Source of the DNA: Ruminococcus sp.
GTDB taxonomy: Bacteria > Bacillota > Clostridia > Oscillospirales > Ruminococcaceae
DNA: 33,751 nucleotides
NCBI GenBank assembly: GCA_021200215.1
Contig: JAJQGV010000089.1
Coordinates: forward strand, 1-33,751
Reading direction: 5' to 3'
The position numbers and the translations under genes are program-made. Positions 16,393 through 26,169 of this stretch are shown one piece after another (position 1 is the first letter of the stretch; each line of letters begins with the position of its first letter). The notes below the pieces were generated by a model that saw only the letters and a program-made list of their open reading frames with translations, did not search any database and was not told the DNA's origin.

Positions 16393-17469
16393 ATGCTATC
16401 TTTTATTAAGGAAAACACTAACTGTTGGGATATATTAAAGGCTGAAACTAAACCTATATACATATACGGTATGGGTGATGGTGCTGTTAAAATCTTGAAC
16501 GTATTTAAAGAGTACAACATCAAAATAGCAGGAATATTCGCTAGTGATGAGTTCGTTAGAGGTCATTCGTTTATGGGTTTTAAGGTTATGAAACTCTCAG
16601 AGGTTGAAGCTATCTGCAATGATTTTGTAATCGTGTTAGCCTTTGCAGTAGGTAGAAATCCTATGTATAACAACATAGTAGAACTATCTAAAAGGCATAC
16701 TTTGTATGCTCCAGATGTTCCAGTAGTAGTAGATGGTACTCTATTTACCTTAGATTACTGTAAAAAGCATGAATATGAACTTGAAACTGTATACAATATC
16801 CTAGAAGATGAAAAATCAAGGCAAACTTTTTCAGACGTCATTAATTTTAGGATTAGTGGAAAGATAGAATATCTATTGAACTCTACAGCCACTAAAGAAG
16901 AAGTTTTTACAGACATACTTAAACTATCTCAAGATGAAACCTATCTCGATTTAGGTGCTTACAACGGTGATACCATATTAGAGTTCTTAAATGCCGTAGA
17001 TTATAGGTACAATAGAATCATTGGGCTTGAACCTAACGCTAAAAACTTTCGCAGATTAACGAAAAATACTTCCAATATTAAAAATTTGGATATCTATAAC
17101 TATGCATCTTGGGATACAGAACAAACCTTACTATTCTCTAGTGGTGCGGGTAGAATGTCTACCATACGCAACGACGCAACTAATAAGGTTAAAGAGGTTA
17201 AAGGTATCCCAGCAGATAGCCTATTCTCTAAACTTGATACTCTTCCTACGTTCCTAAAGATGGACGTTGAGGGTGCTGAAAATCATGCTATAGTAGGTAG
17301 CCAAAAGATTATTAAAAATGGCTGTAAGTTAGCAATATCGCTATACCACAGAAATGAGGATATCTTTGCAATACCTCTACAGATTAAAGAATTAAATCCT
17401 AACTTTAAGTTCTACATTAGAAAACAGTTGTATATTCCAGCATGGGAAACGAATCTATACTGCGTATAG
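16393..17469 (+). CDS. FkbM family SAM-dependent methyltransferase
   Basis: 358 aa; TYLDLGAYNGDTILEF, IIGLEPNAKNFRRL, TFLKMDVEGAENHAIVGSQKII. Confidence 0.88.
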   Translation: MLSFIKENTNCWDILKAETKPIYIYGMGDGAVKILNVFKEYNIKIAGIFASDEFVRGHSFMGFKVMKLSEVEAICNDFVIVLAFAVGRNPMYNNIVELSKRHTLYAPDVPVVVDGTLFTLDYCKKHEYELETVYNILEDEKSRQTFSDVINFRISGKIEYLLNSTATKEEVFTDILKLSQDETYLDLGAYNGDTILEFLNAVDYRYNRIIGLEPNAKNFRRLTKNTSNIKNLDIYNYASWDTEQTLLFSSGAGRMSTIRNDATNKVKEVKGIPADSLFSKLDTLPTFLKMDVEGAENHAIVGSQKIIKNGCKLAISLYHRNEDIFAIPLQIKELNPNFKFYIRKQLYIPAWETNLYCV

Positions 17470-17500
17470 ATTAAAACTAAAAATTTTATTAGAAAGTGCT

Positions 17501-17529
17501 TGACAAACTTTCTAAAATGTTGTATTATA
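17501..17529 (+). promoter_or_regulatory. sigma-A promoter of T-box/leuA
   Basis: TTGACA-N17-TATTAT upstream of the T-box leader. Confidence 0.75.
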
Positions 17530-17548
17530 TAACTAATGAATATTTTTT

Positions 17549-17840
17549 AAAGGCTATGACGGGAACGCAAATCGCTATGGATATTTACAGAGAATCATCT
17601 AACTGCTGAAAAGATGGTATTGAAGTACGGTTTTACTCCTCCCTGAGCTTTCGGCTGAAAGATTTTATATCGATTAGGTTTGAACGGGTTCTCCCGTTAC
17701 AGAGATACACATTGTTAGATGTGGCAGAGTGAACGTTTACTGTGAAGTAGCGTTAATTGAGAGTGGTAACACGGAAGTATAAATGACTATACCTTCGTCT
17801 CTCTATGTGGATTTATCTACTTAGAGGACGAAGTTTTTTT
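17549..17840 (+). ncRNA. T-box riboswitch, leucine specificity
   Basis: AGAGAATC GA motif, CTCctccctgagctttcggctgaa specifier region (CTC = Leu), GAGAGTGGTAACACGGAAG T-box, terminator CTTCGTCTCTCTA...TAGAGGACGAAGTTTTTTT (17793-17840). Confidence 0.93.
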
Positions 17841-17866
17841 ATATAGATTTTGGAGGTATATTAATT

Positions 17867-19546
17867 ATGAAAAATGTTGAAAAGTATACTAGACAATTTT
17901 TTCCTATAGAAAACGCCCCTATGAAGTGGGCATCTAAGACTTACATAGAAAAAGCTCCCATTTGGTGTAGTGTAGACCTTAGAGATGGTAATCAAGCACT
18001 TATAGTACCTATGAGCCTTGACGAAAAGTTAGAGTTCTTTAAATTTTTGGTGCAACTTGGTTTTAAAGAGATAGAGATAGGTTTTCCTGCAGCTTCAGAA
18101 ACTGAGTATGAGTTCTGCCGTACCTTGATTGAAAACCATCTAATCCCCGATGATGTTACTATTCAAGTATTAACACAATCGAGAGAGCATATTATAGCTA
18201 AAACCTTTGAGGCTTTAAAGGGTTGTAAGAACGCTATAGTTCACTTGTATAACTCAACATCTGTAGCACAACGTGAACAGGTATTTAAAAAGGATAAAAA
18301 AGAAATCATAGAAATTGCTAGGTTTGGAGCTAACCTTTGCAATGAATATCGTGCTAAAACTGAGGGTAACTTCCATTTTGAATACTCTCCAGAAAGTTTT
18401 ACTGGTACTGAACCCGACTTCGCTTTGGAAATTTGTAATGCAGTAATAGATATTTGGAAACCTACTCCAAATGATAAGGTTATTATTAATCTGCCAGTAA
18501 CCGTATCTCATTCTATGCCACACGTTTACGCTAATCAAGTTGAGTATATGTGCGATAACTTAAACTGCCGTGAGAATGTAATAGTATCTTTACACCCCCA
18601 CAATGACAGAGGTTGTGCTATTGCCGACAGCGAGATGGGATTACTTGCAGGTGCTGACAGAGTAGAGGGTACTCTATTTGGTAATGGTGAACGTACTGGT
18701 AATGTAGATATTATTACACTAGCCTTAAATATGTACTCACAAGGTGTTGACCCTAAACTAGACTTCTCTAATATGCCTAAAATAGTTGAACTATATGAAA
18801 AAGTTACTCGTATGCACGTCTATGAACGTCAACCTTACAGCGGACAGCTTGTATTCGCTGCGTTTAGTGGTTCACATCAAGATGCCATTGCTAAGGGTAT
18901 GAAGTGGCTTGAAGATAAAAAATGCTCACATTGGACAGTTCCATATCTACCTATTAACCCTACCGATATTGGTAGAAAGTATGAAGCTGATGTTATTAGA
19001 ATCAATAGTCAATCGGGTAAAGGTGGTATTGGATATATTATGGAACAAAACTTCGGTTTCGATTTACCACCTAAGATGAGAGAAAATTTCGGCTATGTCG
19101 TTAAGAGCGTATCTGACCACAACCACAAGGAACTTATGGCAGATGAAATATATAACATCTTTGTAGATAAGTATATGAACAAGGTATCACCTTTGGATAT
19201 TAAAGAGGCTCACTTTGTACAACTTAATGACAGTGCTGAAAATACTATCAGTTCTACAGTAACCATACTACTAGATGGTATGACTAAGGTCGCCGATGGC
19301 ATAGGTAACGGTAGATTAGATGCTGTTAGCAATGCAGTTAAATCTATAACGGGATATCAATATACTATAACTACTTATAAAGAACACGCTTTGCAAGTAG
19401 GCTCAAAGTCTAAGGCAGTATCCTATGTGGGAGTAACTTCTGCAAACGGTAAAACCTATTGGGGTTCTGGTATCGATACCGATATTATAGTATCATCTAT
19501 CCATGCACTAACTAGTGCTATAAACAGTATGATTAACAATTCTTAG
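17867..19546 (+). CDS. leuA: 2-isopropylmalate synthase (long LeuA form)
   Basis: 559 aa; KAPIWCSVDLRDGNQALIVPMSLDEKLEFF, SLHPHNDRGCAIADSEMGLLAGADRVEGTLFGNGERTGNVD. Confidence 0.96.
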   Translation: MKNVEKYTRQFFPIENAPMKWASKTYIEKAPIWCSVDLRDGNQALIVPMSLDEKLEFFKFLVQLGFKEIEIGFPAASETEYEFCRTLIENHLIPDDVTIQVLTQSREHIIAKTFEALKGCKNAIVHLYNSTSVAQREQVFKKDKKEIIEIARFGANLCNEYRAKTEGNFHFEYSPESFTGTEPDFALEICNAVIDIWKPTPNDKVIINLPVTVSHSMPHVYANQVEYMCDNLNCRENVIVSLHPHNDRGCAIADSEMGLLAGADRVEGTLFGNGERTGNVDIITLALNMYSQGVDPKLDFSNMPKIVELYEKVTRMHVYERQPYSGQLVFAAFSGSHQDAIAKGMKWLEDKKCSHWTVPYLPINPTDIGRKYEADVIRINSQSGKGGIGYIMEQNFGFDLPPKMRENFGYVVKSVSDHNHKELMADEIYNIFVDKYMNKVSPLDIKEAHFVQLNDSAENTISSTVTILLDGMTKVADGIGNGRLDAVSNAVKSITGYQYTITTYKEHALQVGSKSKAVSYVGVTSANGKTYWGSGIDTDIIVSSIHALTSAINSMINNS

Positions 19547-19665
19547 ATTTTTTTACATAGTTTCCCACAGATAGTAGGTCTATCTACACATATTAGCTAT
19601 GTATATTGAGGTTACTACACGTTGATTAAAACAATGGTAATTTGGTGAAATTTATCGATTTATTG

Positions 19666-19694
19666 TTGACATATTACTCTTTTATATGTATAAT
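19666..19694 (+). promoter_or_regulatory. Consensus sigma-A promoter of the lipoprotein gene
   Basis: TTGACA-N17-TATAAT, exact consensus. Confidence 0.85.
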
Positions 19695-19766
19695 GTAAGT
19701 TGTAGCTAATGTGTATCGCTACTAGAAGATATATTTTAATATTTTTAGAAGAAGGAGATTTTTAAA

Positions 19767-20720
19767 ATGAAAAGCTTAAAAAAAGCACTAGTATGTATTT
19801 CACTAGTATGTTGCTTATCGGTTGGTGCTATAGGTTGCAGTAGTTCTGATTCCGATGGAGATACTTCTCAAACAGATGCTGATGCTAGCGTATCTGTAAG
19901 CGACGGTAATGCAGAAGTTACAGATGCTGAAAATCAAGAAACAGACGAGCAGGGTAATGTAGTAACTAATGCAGATAGTACATCTAGTGATGATGACAGT
20001 GACAGCGATAGTAACAACGACGGTGATAGTACAACTCAAGAAACTGTGGCATTAACCGATTCCGAGGGTAACGTAGTCACCGATGATGATGGTAACGTGG
20101 TAACTCAAATAGTAGTAAACAGTAACAATAGTTCGACTACTACATCTTCTAACGGACAAACTACTGACAGTGATGGTAACGTAGTTACCAATAACAACAG
20201 TAACAGTAACAATGATGGTGACAGTGACAGCGATGATAACAATGACAGTTCTATTTACTTCGCTAAGAACAGATATTCAACATTCATTTGGATGTCTGAA
20301 GATACTTCTAATAGGTATGAATCTGGTATAATGGCGGAGATTGCTGTTAAAGTCTTAGACGACGCTACAGCTGGTGACTATTCAATGGAGTTTAACTACG
20401 TTGAACTATACGATACCAATGGTGAAGAAGTTCCTTTTACCGTTCAAAATGGTACTATTACTGTAGGTAAAGCATCATCGGTTAGTGAACAAGGTGCTGC
20501 TACTAGTGGTGTTAATTATCGTTTAGATAACGCTACCGCTCAACCTGGTGATGTCGTTAAGATTAAAGTACATCTTGATAACAATAGCGGTATCGCAGTT
20601 ACTAGAGTTGAATTAAAGTACGATAACAAGGCTTTAGAGATTCAAAGTATATCCGCTTCGGGTGCTTTCTCTGACCAAATTATTGAGAGTGCTTTAAATT
20701 TAGAGAGTTCTATATCATAG
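19767..20720 (+). CDS. Lipoprotein with Ser/Asp/Asn-rich linker and cohesin-like C-terminal region in unusual order
   Basis: 317 aa; lipobox LSVGAIGC; repeated xGNVVT motif in linker; GIMAEIAVKVLDDATAGDYSMEF..NGEEVPFTVQNGTITVG followed by NYRLDNATAQPGDVVKIKVHLDNNSGIAVTRVELKYDNKALEIQSIS. Confidence 0.75.
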   Translation: MKSLKKALVCISLVCCLSVGAIGCSSSDSDGDTSQTDADASVSVSDGNAEVTDAENQETDEQGNVVTNADSTSSDDDSDSDSNNDGDSTTQETVALTDSEGNVVTDDDGNVVTQIVVNSNNSSTTTSSNGQTTDSDGNVVTNNNSNSNNDGDSDSDDNNDSSIYFAKNRYSTFIWMSEDTSNRYESGIMAEIAVKVLDDATAGDYSMEFNYVELYDTNGEEVPFTVQNGTITVGKASSVSEQGAATSGVNYRLDNATAQPGDVVKIKVHLDNNSGIAVTRVELKYDNKALEIQSISASGAFSDQIIESALNLESSIS

Positions 20721-20753
20721 TTAGATATTAGATTGTACATCTTTAAGATTTTT

Positions 20754-20788
20754 GTGGAGCGTCTAAAAGTATCGTTTAGACGTTCCAC
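20754..20788 (+). terminator. Strong hairpin after lipoprotein gene (probable terminator, weak U-tract)
   Basis: GTGGAGCGTCTAAA-agtatcg-TTTAGACGTTCCAC 14-bp stem with one G-U. Confidence 0.55.
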
Positions 20789-20820
20789 TATATAATATAT
20801 GGTATAGTGTCTATTTTTCA

Positions 20821-20864
20821 TTTAACTTGAGTTCAATCTTTCGTTGGACTGACGTTAAGTTAAA
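20821..20864 (+). promoter_or_regulatory. Structured leader hairpin upstream of ilvB
   Basis: TTTAACTT...AAGTTAAA outer 8-bp stem, AGTTCAA/TTGGACT inner stem; just before AAGGAGAG RBS and TTG start; TGGTATAGT extended -10 upstream. Confidence 0.45.
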
Positions 20865-20894
20865 AAAAGTATATTTTAAGGAGAGTGTTTTCTT

Positions 20895-22595
20895 TTGGCT
20901 AAAAAACTCAATGGTTCAGACATAATTATTGAATGTCTTTTGGAACAAGGTGTCGATACTGTATTTGGATATCCTGGGGGAGCAGTATTGAACATCTATG
21001 ATGCTTTGTACAAGTATCAAGACAAGATTAATCACATATTAACTTCCCATGAACAAAATGCTTGTCATGCCGCTGATGGCTATGCTCGTACCACTGGCAA
21101 GACTGGTGTAGTTATTGCTACATCTGGTCCAGGAGCAACTAACTTAGTAACGGGTATTGCTACTGCTAATATGGATAGTATCCCATTAGTTGCAATAACA
21201 GGTAACGTTGGTACTAGTCTATTAGGTTTAGATAGTTTTCAAGAAGCTGATATAGTATCTATTACTAAGTCTATTACTAAGAAGAACTATCAAGTTACTA
21301 GGGTAGAAGATTTAGCAGATACTATTCGTGAGGCATTCTACATAGCTAACGAGGGCAGAAAGGGTGCTGTCTTAATAGACGTTCCTAAAGATATCTCTGC
21401 AAACGTTTGCGATTTTACAAATAAACCAATAAGGCAATATGAATACATAGAAAACGATGTTGTTAATGCTCAGATAGATAAGGCTTTAGAGATGATTAAA
21501 GCATCTAAGAAACCATATATATATGCAGGTGGTGGAGTAGTATCTAGTAACGCTGTTGAACTTATGAAAGAGTTTGTCTATAAGGTAGATGCTCCCGTAT
21601 CACTATCCTTAATGGGTCAATGTGCTTTCAATAACACTGATAAGAGATATCTAGGTATGTTAGGTATGCATGGTACTAAGGCATCATCACTTGCCCTTAA
21701 AGATTGCGACCTTATGATAGTTTTAGGTTCTCGTTTTAGCGACAGAGTATCTTGTAATACTAATACTTTCAAGATGGGACAAAATATCTTGCATATAGAT
21801 ATTGATACTAAGGAAATCGATAAAAATATATCTGCCGATAGCTATATTCTAGGCGATTTAACTTATATCCTTAGTAGGTTAAACTCTAAACTTCCACAGC
21901 AAAATCACTCTGATTGGCTTAATAAAGTATATACATGGAAAGATGAGTATTCTTTAACCATGCACCCAGTAAAAGCTGATGATGTTGACGCAGTTCTCCC
22001 TAAAGATGTACTTGAAACTCTTGATAAACTCACCGATAGCAATGCTATATTAACTACTGAAGTTGGTCAACATCAAATGTGGGTAGCTGAATACTATAAC
22101 TTTACTACCCCTAGAACCTTTGCAACCTCTGGTGGATTTGGTACTATGGGCTATGGCTTAGGAGCATCTATAGGTGCAAAGGTTGGTAATCCTAATAAGA
22201 CTGTTGTCAACATTGCAGGTGATGGCTCTTTCTATATGAACCTAACTGAACTATCTACTTTAGCAAAGTACAATATACCTATAGTTGAGTTGGTATTTAA
22301 CAATTCAGTTCTTGGAATGGTTAGACAGTGGCAAAGACTCTTCTATGGCAAAAGATTCTCTCAAACTGTAATAGAAAAGGGTACTGACTTCATTAAGTTA
22401 GGTGAGGCTTTCGGAGTTAAATCGTTACAGATTACTAAAAAATCTGATATTGAACCTGTATTGAAAGAAGCTCTAACTTGTGGTAAGCCTTGTCTTATAG
22501 ATTGCCACATCGATAAAGATATAAACGTATTACCTATGGTTCCTGCAGGTGCTAGTGTATACGAACCTATTATGGATATAGTTATTGATGACTAA
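20895..22595 (+). CDS. ilvB: Acetolactate synthase, large subunit (TTG start)
   Basis: 566 aa; LLEQGVDTVFGYPGGAVLNIYDALY, SHEQNACHAADGYARTTGKTGV, GDGSFYMNLTELSTLAKYNIPI TPP motif. Confidence 0.95.
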   Translation: MAKKLNGSDIIIECLLEQGVDTVFGYPGGAVLNIYDALYKYQDKINHILTSHEQNACHAADGYARTTGKTGVVIATSGPGATNLVTGIATANMDSIPLVAITGNVGTSLLGLDSFQEADIVSITKSITKKNYQVTRVEDLADTIREAFYIANEGRKGAVLIDVPKDISANVCDFTNKPIRQYEYIENDVVNAQIDKALEMIKASKKPYIYAGGGVVSSNAVELMKEFVYKVDAPVSLSLMGQCAFNNTDKRYLGMLGMHGTKASSLALKDCDLMIVLGSRFSDRVSCNTNTFKMGQNILHIDIDTKEIDKNISADSYILGDLTYILSRLNSKLPQQNHSDWLNKVYTWKDEYSLTMHPVKADDVDAVLPKDVLETLDKLTDSNAILTTEVGQHQMWVAEYYNFTTPRTFATSGGFGTMGYGLGASIGAKVGNPNKTVVNIAGDGSFYMNLTELSTLAKYNIPIVELVFNNSVLGMVRQWQRLFYGKRFSQTVIEKGTDFIKLGEAFGVKSLQITKKSDIEPVLKEALTCGKPCLIDCHIDKDINVLPMVPAGASVYEPIMDIVIDD

Positions 22596-22627
22596 TAAAC
22601 TTTACTTTAGAAAGGATTTGATTTTTT

Positions 22628-23890
22628 ATGGGTATGACTATGACACAAAAAATCTTAGCTAAACACGCTGGATTAACTGAGGTTAAAGCAGGTCAACTTA
22701 TAAACTGTAAGTTAGATATGGTTCTTGGTAACGATGTTACATCACCAGTAGCCATTAACGAATTTGAAAAGAACGGTTTTACTTCCGTTTTCGATAAGAA
22801 TAAGATATCTATGGTTATGGACCATTTTACTCCTAACAAGGATATTAAATCGGCAACCTTAACTCAACAGACTAGAAACTTTGCCAATAAGTATGATATA
22901 TTAAACTTCTACGATGTTGGCAATATGGGTATTGAACACGCTTTACTTCCTGAAAAAGGAATAGTTGCTAGTGGTGAATGTATCATAGGTGCAGATAGTC
23001 ACACTTGCACATATGGAGCTTTAGGAGCATTCTCAACAGGTGTAGGCTCTACTGATATGGCTTGTGGTATGGCTACAGGTCAAGCATGGTTTAAAGTGCC
23101 ATCTGCGATAAAGTTTAATCTAAGTGGAAAGCTTAACAAGTGGGTTAGCGGTAAAGATGTTATATTACACATAATAGGAATGATTGGTGTAGATGGTGCA
23201 TTGTATAAGTCTATGGAGTTCGTTGGTGAGGGTGTACATAACCTATCTATGGACGATAGATTCTCTATGGCAAATATGGCTATCGAGGCAGGTGCTAAGA
23301 ATGGCATCTTTATAGTAGATGATAAGACTATTGAATATCAAAAAGACAAGGTAAATAGAGAGTATACCATCTATGAACCCGATGAAGATGCTATATACGA
23401 TGTAACTTATGATATAGATTTATCTACTATTAAATCTACAGTAGCATTCCCACACCTACCAGAAAATACTAAAACTATCGATGAGGTTGAAGATATCAAG
23501 ATAGACCAAGTAGTAATAGGCTCATGTACTAACGGTCGCTACGAAGATTTAAAGACTGCTTATGAAATCATTAAGGGCAAAAAGGTCGCTAAAGGTGTTA
23601 GATGTATCATAATCCCAGCTACACAAAAAGTATATCTACAAGCACTTAAAGAAGGTTTCCTAGAGGCTTTTGTAGAGGCGGGTTGTGTAGTATCCACGCC
23701 TACTTGTGGCCCATGTCTTGGTGGACATATGGGAATACTTGCTAAGGGTGAAAGAGCAGTATCTACTACTAATAGAAACTTTGTAGGTAGAATGGGTCAC
23801 GTTGAGAGTGAAGTATATCTATCAAGCCCAGCTATTGCTGCTGCAAGTGCTATAACGGGTAAAATATCAGATGTTTCTGAAGTTATGTAA
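22628..23890 (+). CDS. leuC: 3-isopropylmalate dehydratase large subunit
   Basis: 420 aa; [62 protein letters not shown]. Confidence 0.95.
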   Translation: MGMTMTQKILAKHAGLTEVKAGQLINCKLDMVLGNDVTSPVAINEFEKNGFTSVFDKNKISMVMDHFTPNKDIKSATLTQQTRNFANKYDILNFYDVGNMGIEHALLPEKGIVASGECIIGADSHTCTYGALGAFSTGVGSTDMACGMATGQAWFKVPSAIKFNLSGKLNKWVSGKDVILHIIGMIGVDGALYKSMEFVGEGVHNLSMDDRFSMANMAIEAGAKNGIFIVDDKTIEYQKDKVNREYTIYEPDEDAIYDVTYDIDLSTIKSTVAFPHLPENTKTIDEVEDIKIDQVVIGSCTNGRYEDLKTAYEIIKGKKVAKGVRCIIIPATQKVYLQALKEGFLEAFVEAGCVVSTPTCGPCLGGHMGILAKGERAVSTTNRNFVGRMGHVESEVYLSSPAIAAASAITGKISDVSEVM

Positions 23891-23910
23891 TTTAGGAGGT
23901 TTTTTAAGTA

Positions 23911-24396
23911 ATGAAAGCTATTGGAACTGTTCATAAGTACGGCGATAACGTAGATACAGACGTTATTATCCCTGCAAGATATCTAAATACTGCCGACCAC
24001 AAAGAGTTGGCTAAACACTGTATGGAAGATATAGACCCCGAATTTGTAACTAACGTTCAAGTGGGCGATATAATAGTAGCTAAGGATAACTTTGGTTGTG
24101 GCTCATCAAGAGAACACGCACCTATTTCAATTAAGGCTAGTGGAGTATCTTGTGTAATTGCGAATACTTTTGCTAGAATCTTCTATAGAAACTCTATCAA
24201 TGTAGGTTTGCCAATCCTAGAGTGCAAAGAGGCATCAGAAAAGATTGAAAAGGGCGATAGGGTGGAAGTAAACTTCGATACTGGAGTTATCACAAACCTA
24301 ACTAAGAATGAAACCTATCAAGCTGAGCCATTCCCTGCATTCATTCAAGATATTATTAATAAGGGTGGACTACTAAACTCTATCAAAGGGAATTAG
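23911..24396 (+). CDS. leuD: 3-isopropylmalate dehydratase small subunit
   Basis: 161 aa; [52 protein letters not shown]. Confidence 0.96.
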   Translation: MKAIGTVHKYGDNVDTDVIIPARYLNTADHKELAKHCMEDIDPEFVTNVQVGDIIVAKDNFGCGSSREHAPISIKASGVSCVIANTFARIFYRNSINVGLPILECKEASEKIEKGDRVEVNFDTGVITNLTKNETYQAEPFPAFIQDIINKGGLLNSIKGN

Positions 24397-24479
24397 TCTA
24401 TGATTGAAACCAATAATAAACATAAATTTTGTAAAAAATCATGTTATTAGTAACTTAAAACATCTAGGAGGTTTTTACT

Positions 24480-25553
24480 ATGAATAAAAAAATCGCAGTA
24501 ATTAAAGGCGATGGAATAGGCCCTGAAATAGTCACTGAGGCTATGAAAGTTCTTGACAGGATAGGCGAGAAGTTTGGTCATAATTTTGAATATACAGAAG
24601 TATTAATGGGTGGTTGTGCTATAGATGCTACAGGTTCACCACTACCACAAGAAACTATAGATACTTGTTTAGCATCTGATAGTGTTCTACTAGGTGCTGT
24701 AGGTGGCCCTAAATGGGATAATCTAGCTGGAAATCAACGCCCTGAAAAGGGATTGTTAGGAATCCGTTCAGCATTAAAGTTATTTGCTAACATTCGACCT
24801 GCAAAACTATTCCAACCTTTAGCTAGTGCGTGTCCATTAAAGGAAGAAATTACTGCTAATGGTTTGGATTTAGTTATAGTTAGAGAATTAATCGGTGGTG
24901 CATATTTCGGAGAACGCTCTACTACTACTGATGAAAACGGTGTGGAAAAAGCAGTGGATACCATGCCTTACTCCGATTTTGAAATAGAACGCATTATGAA
25001 AGTTGCTTTCGATATGGCTAGAAAAAGACGTGGCAAGGTAAACTCTGTGGATAAGGCTAACGTTTTAGATACTTCAAGGCTTTGGAGAAAGATTGCTCAT
25101 AGGTACGCTGAATTAAATCCAGATATACAGTTTGAAGATACCCTTGTTGATAACTGTGCTATGCAACTAGTTAGAAACCCTGCTCAATTTGATGTTATAG
25201 TTACTGAGAATCTATTTGGAGATATTCTATCCGATGAGGCTAGTATGATTACTGGTTCTCTTGGTATGATTCCTAGTGCTAGTTTAGGTGAAACATCATT
25301 GGGATTGTATGAACCTATTCATGGTTCTGCCCCCGATATTGCAGGACAGAATAAGGCTAACCCTATAGCTACTATACTATCCGTTGCCATGATGCTACGC
25401 TACTCTTTCGATATGCCTACAGAAGCTGATGCTATAGAAAATGCAGTAAACTCTGTTCTTGAAGATGGCTATCGTACGGGAGATATTATGAGTGATGGTA
25501 TGAAGTTTGTTACTTGCTCTGAAATGGGCAATCTAATTACTGAGAGAGTTTAA
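24480..25553 (+). CDS. leuB: 3-isopropylmalate dehydrogenase
   Basis: 357 aa; IAVIKGDGIGPEIVTEAMKVL, LLGAVGGPKWDN, VTENLFGDILSDEASMITGSLGMIPSASLG, YEPIHGSAPDIAGQNKANPIA. Confidence 0.97.
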   Translation: MNKKIAVIKGDGIGPEIVTEAMKVLDRIGEKFGHNFEYTEVLMGGCAIDATGSPLPQETIDTCLASDSVLLGAVGGPKWDNLAGNQRPEKGLLGIRSALKLFANIRPAKLFQPLASACPLKEEITANGLDLVIVRELIGGAYFGERSTTTDENGVEKAVDTMPYSDFEIERIMKVAFDMARKRRGKVNSVDKANVLDTSRLWRKIAHRYAELNPDIQFEDTLVDNCAMQLVRNPAQFDVIVTENLFGDILSDEASMITGSLGMIPSASLGETSLGLYEPIHGSAPDIAGQNKANPIATILSVAMMLRYSFDMPTEADAIENAVNSVLEDGYRTGDIMSDGMKFVTCSEMGNLITERV

Positions 25554-25599
25554 TGTACGCACGTCGCACTTCGATAGTATACCGAGCGTGAGTTAAAAA
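25550..25599 (+). repeat. Dispersed repeat copy C (CRISPR-repeat-like), starts at leuB stop
   Basis: TTAATGTACGCACGTCGCACTTCGATAGTATACCGAGCGTGAGTTAAAAA; near-identical to copy A in opposite orientation. Confidence 0.8.
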
Positions 25600-25620
25600 T
25601 TAAAAAATTTCCCCTTAAAA

Positions 25621-25653
25621 AAATCGGAGAGCTTATGCCCTCTGATTTTTTTT
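25621..25653 (+). terminator. Terminator of the ilvB-leuCDB cluster
   Basis: AAATCGGAGAGC-ttat-GCCCTCTGATTT then T-tract. Confidence 0.75.
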
Positions 25654-25682
25654 AGCAAGATTCATAGGTTTAGTTGTAACGA

Positions 25683-26150
25683 TTACTTAACGTACCAAGC
25701 TTTGCCATCAAAAGAGTTCCATTGAATGGCTACACTATCGAAAGAGAGTATTAACTCAATAATATCTTTTTCACACAAAATGGTAAGACAGTAGCTATCA
25801 TTATTGAGTTTGTTGCACATATATATTTGTGGGCATAGGTCTATCATGTTGCTAATTTCACCATCTATTTCATCGATATCTATGTATTTATCTATAATAA
25901 TATCGATAATTTCATTTTTATCATTATACTTTTTGTAACCCTTGTAGCACATTTCTTTGAAGTTTACGCTTTTAAACCTTATTAAACCCTCATTGACTTG
26001 CATATCGAAGTCGTTAGGATTAACCTCACAATCTGACTTAACACAGAAACTACTTACTATAAATATGCATTCACCATCTTGATAGCCAAATTGGTCTAAG
26101 TTAGTATCATGGATATATATATCTTCTAGGGAATTAGACGTATATTTCAT
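25683..26150 (-). CDS. Hypothetical protein (155 aa)
   Basis: Good RBS (AAGGAG), coding-like composition; no family recognised. Confidence 0.65.
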   Translation of the reverse strand: MKYTSNSLEDIYIHDTNLDQFGYQDGECIFIVSSFCVKSDCEVNPNDFDMQVNEGLIRFKSVNFKEMCYKGYKKYNDKNEIIDIIIDKYIDIDEIDGEISNMIDLCPQIYMCNKLNNDSYCLTILCEKDIIELILSFDSVAIQWNSFDGKAWYVK

Positions 26151-26169
26151 AGTTAAAAAATCTCCTTAC

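Noticed and set aside
18254-18538. 94-aa minus-strand ORF in leuA
   Set aside because: Antisense shadow; no start signals.
19815-20039. 74-aa minus-strand ORF rich in I/T/V/S
   Set aside because: Low-complexity shadow of the Ser/Asp linker repeat.
23080-24964. Minus-strand ORFs in leuC and leuB
   Set aside because: Antisense shadows of conserved enzymes.
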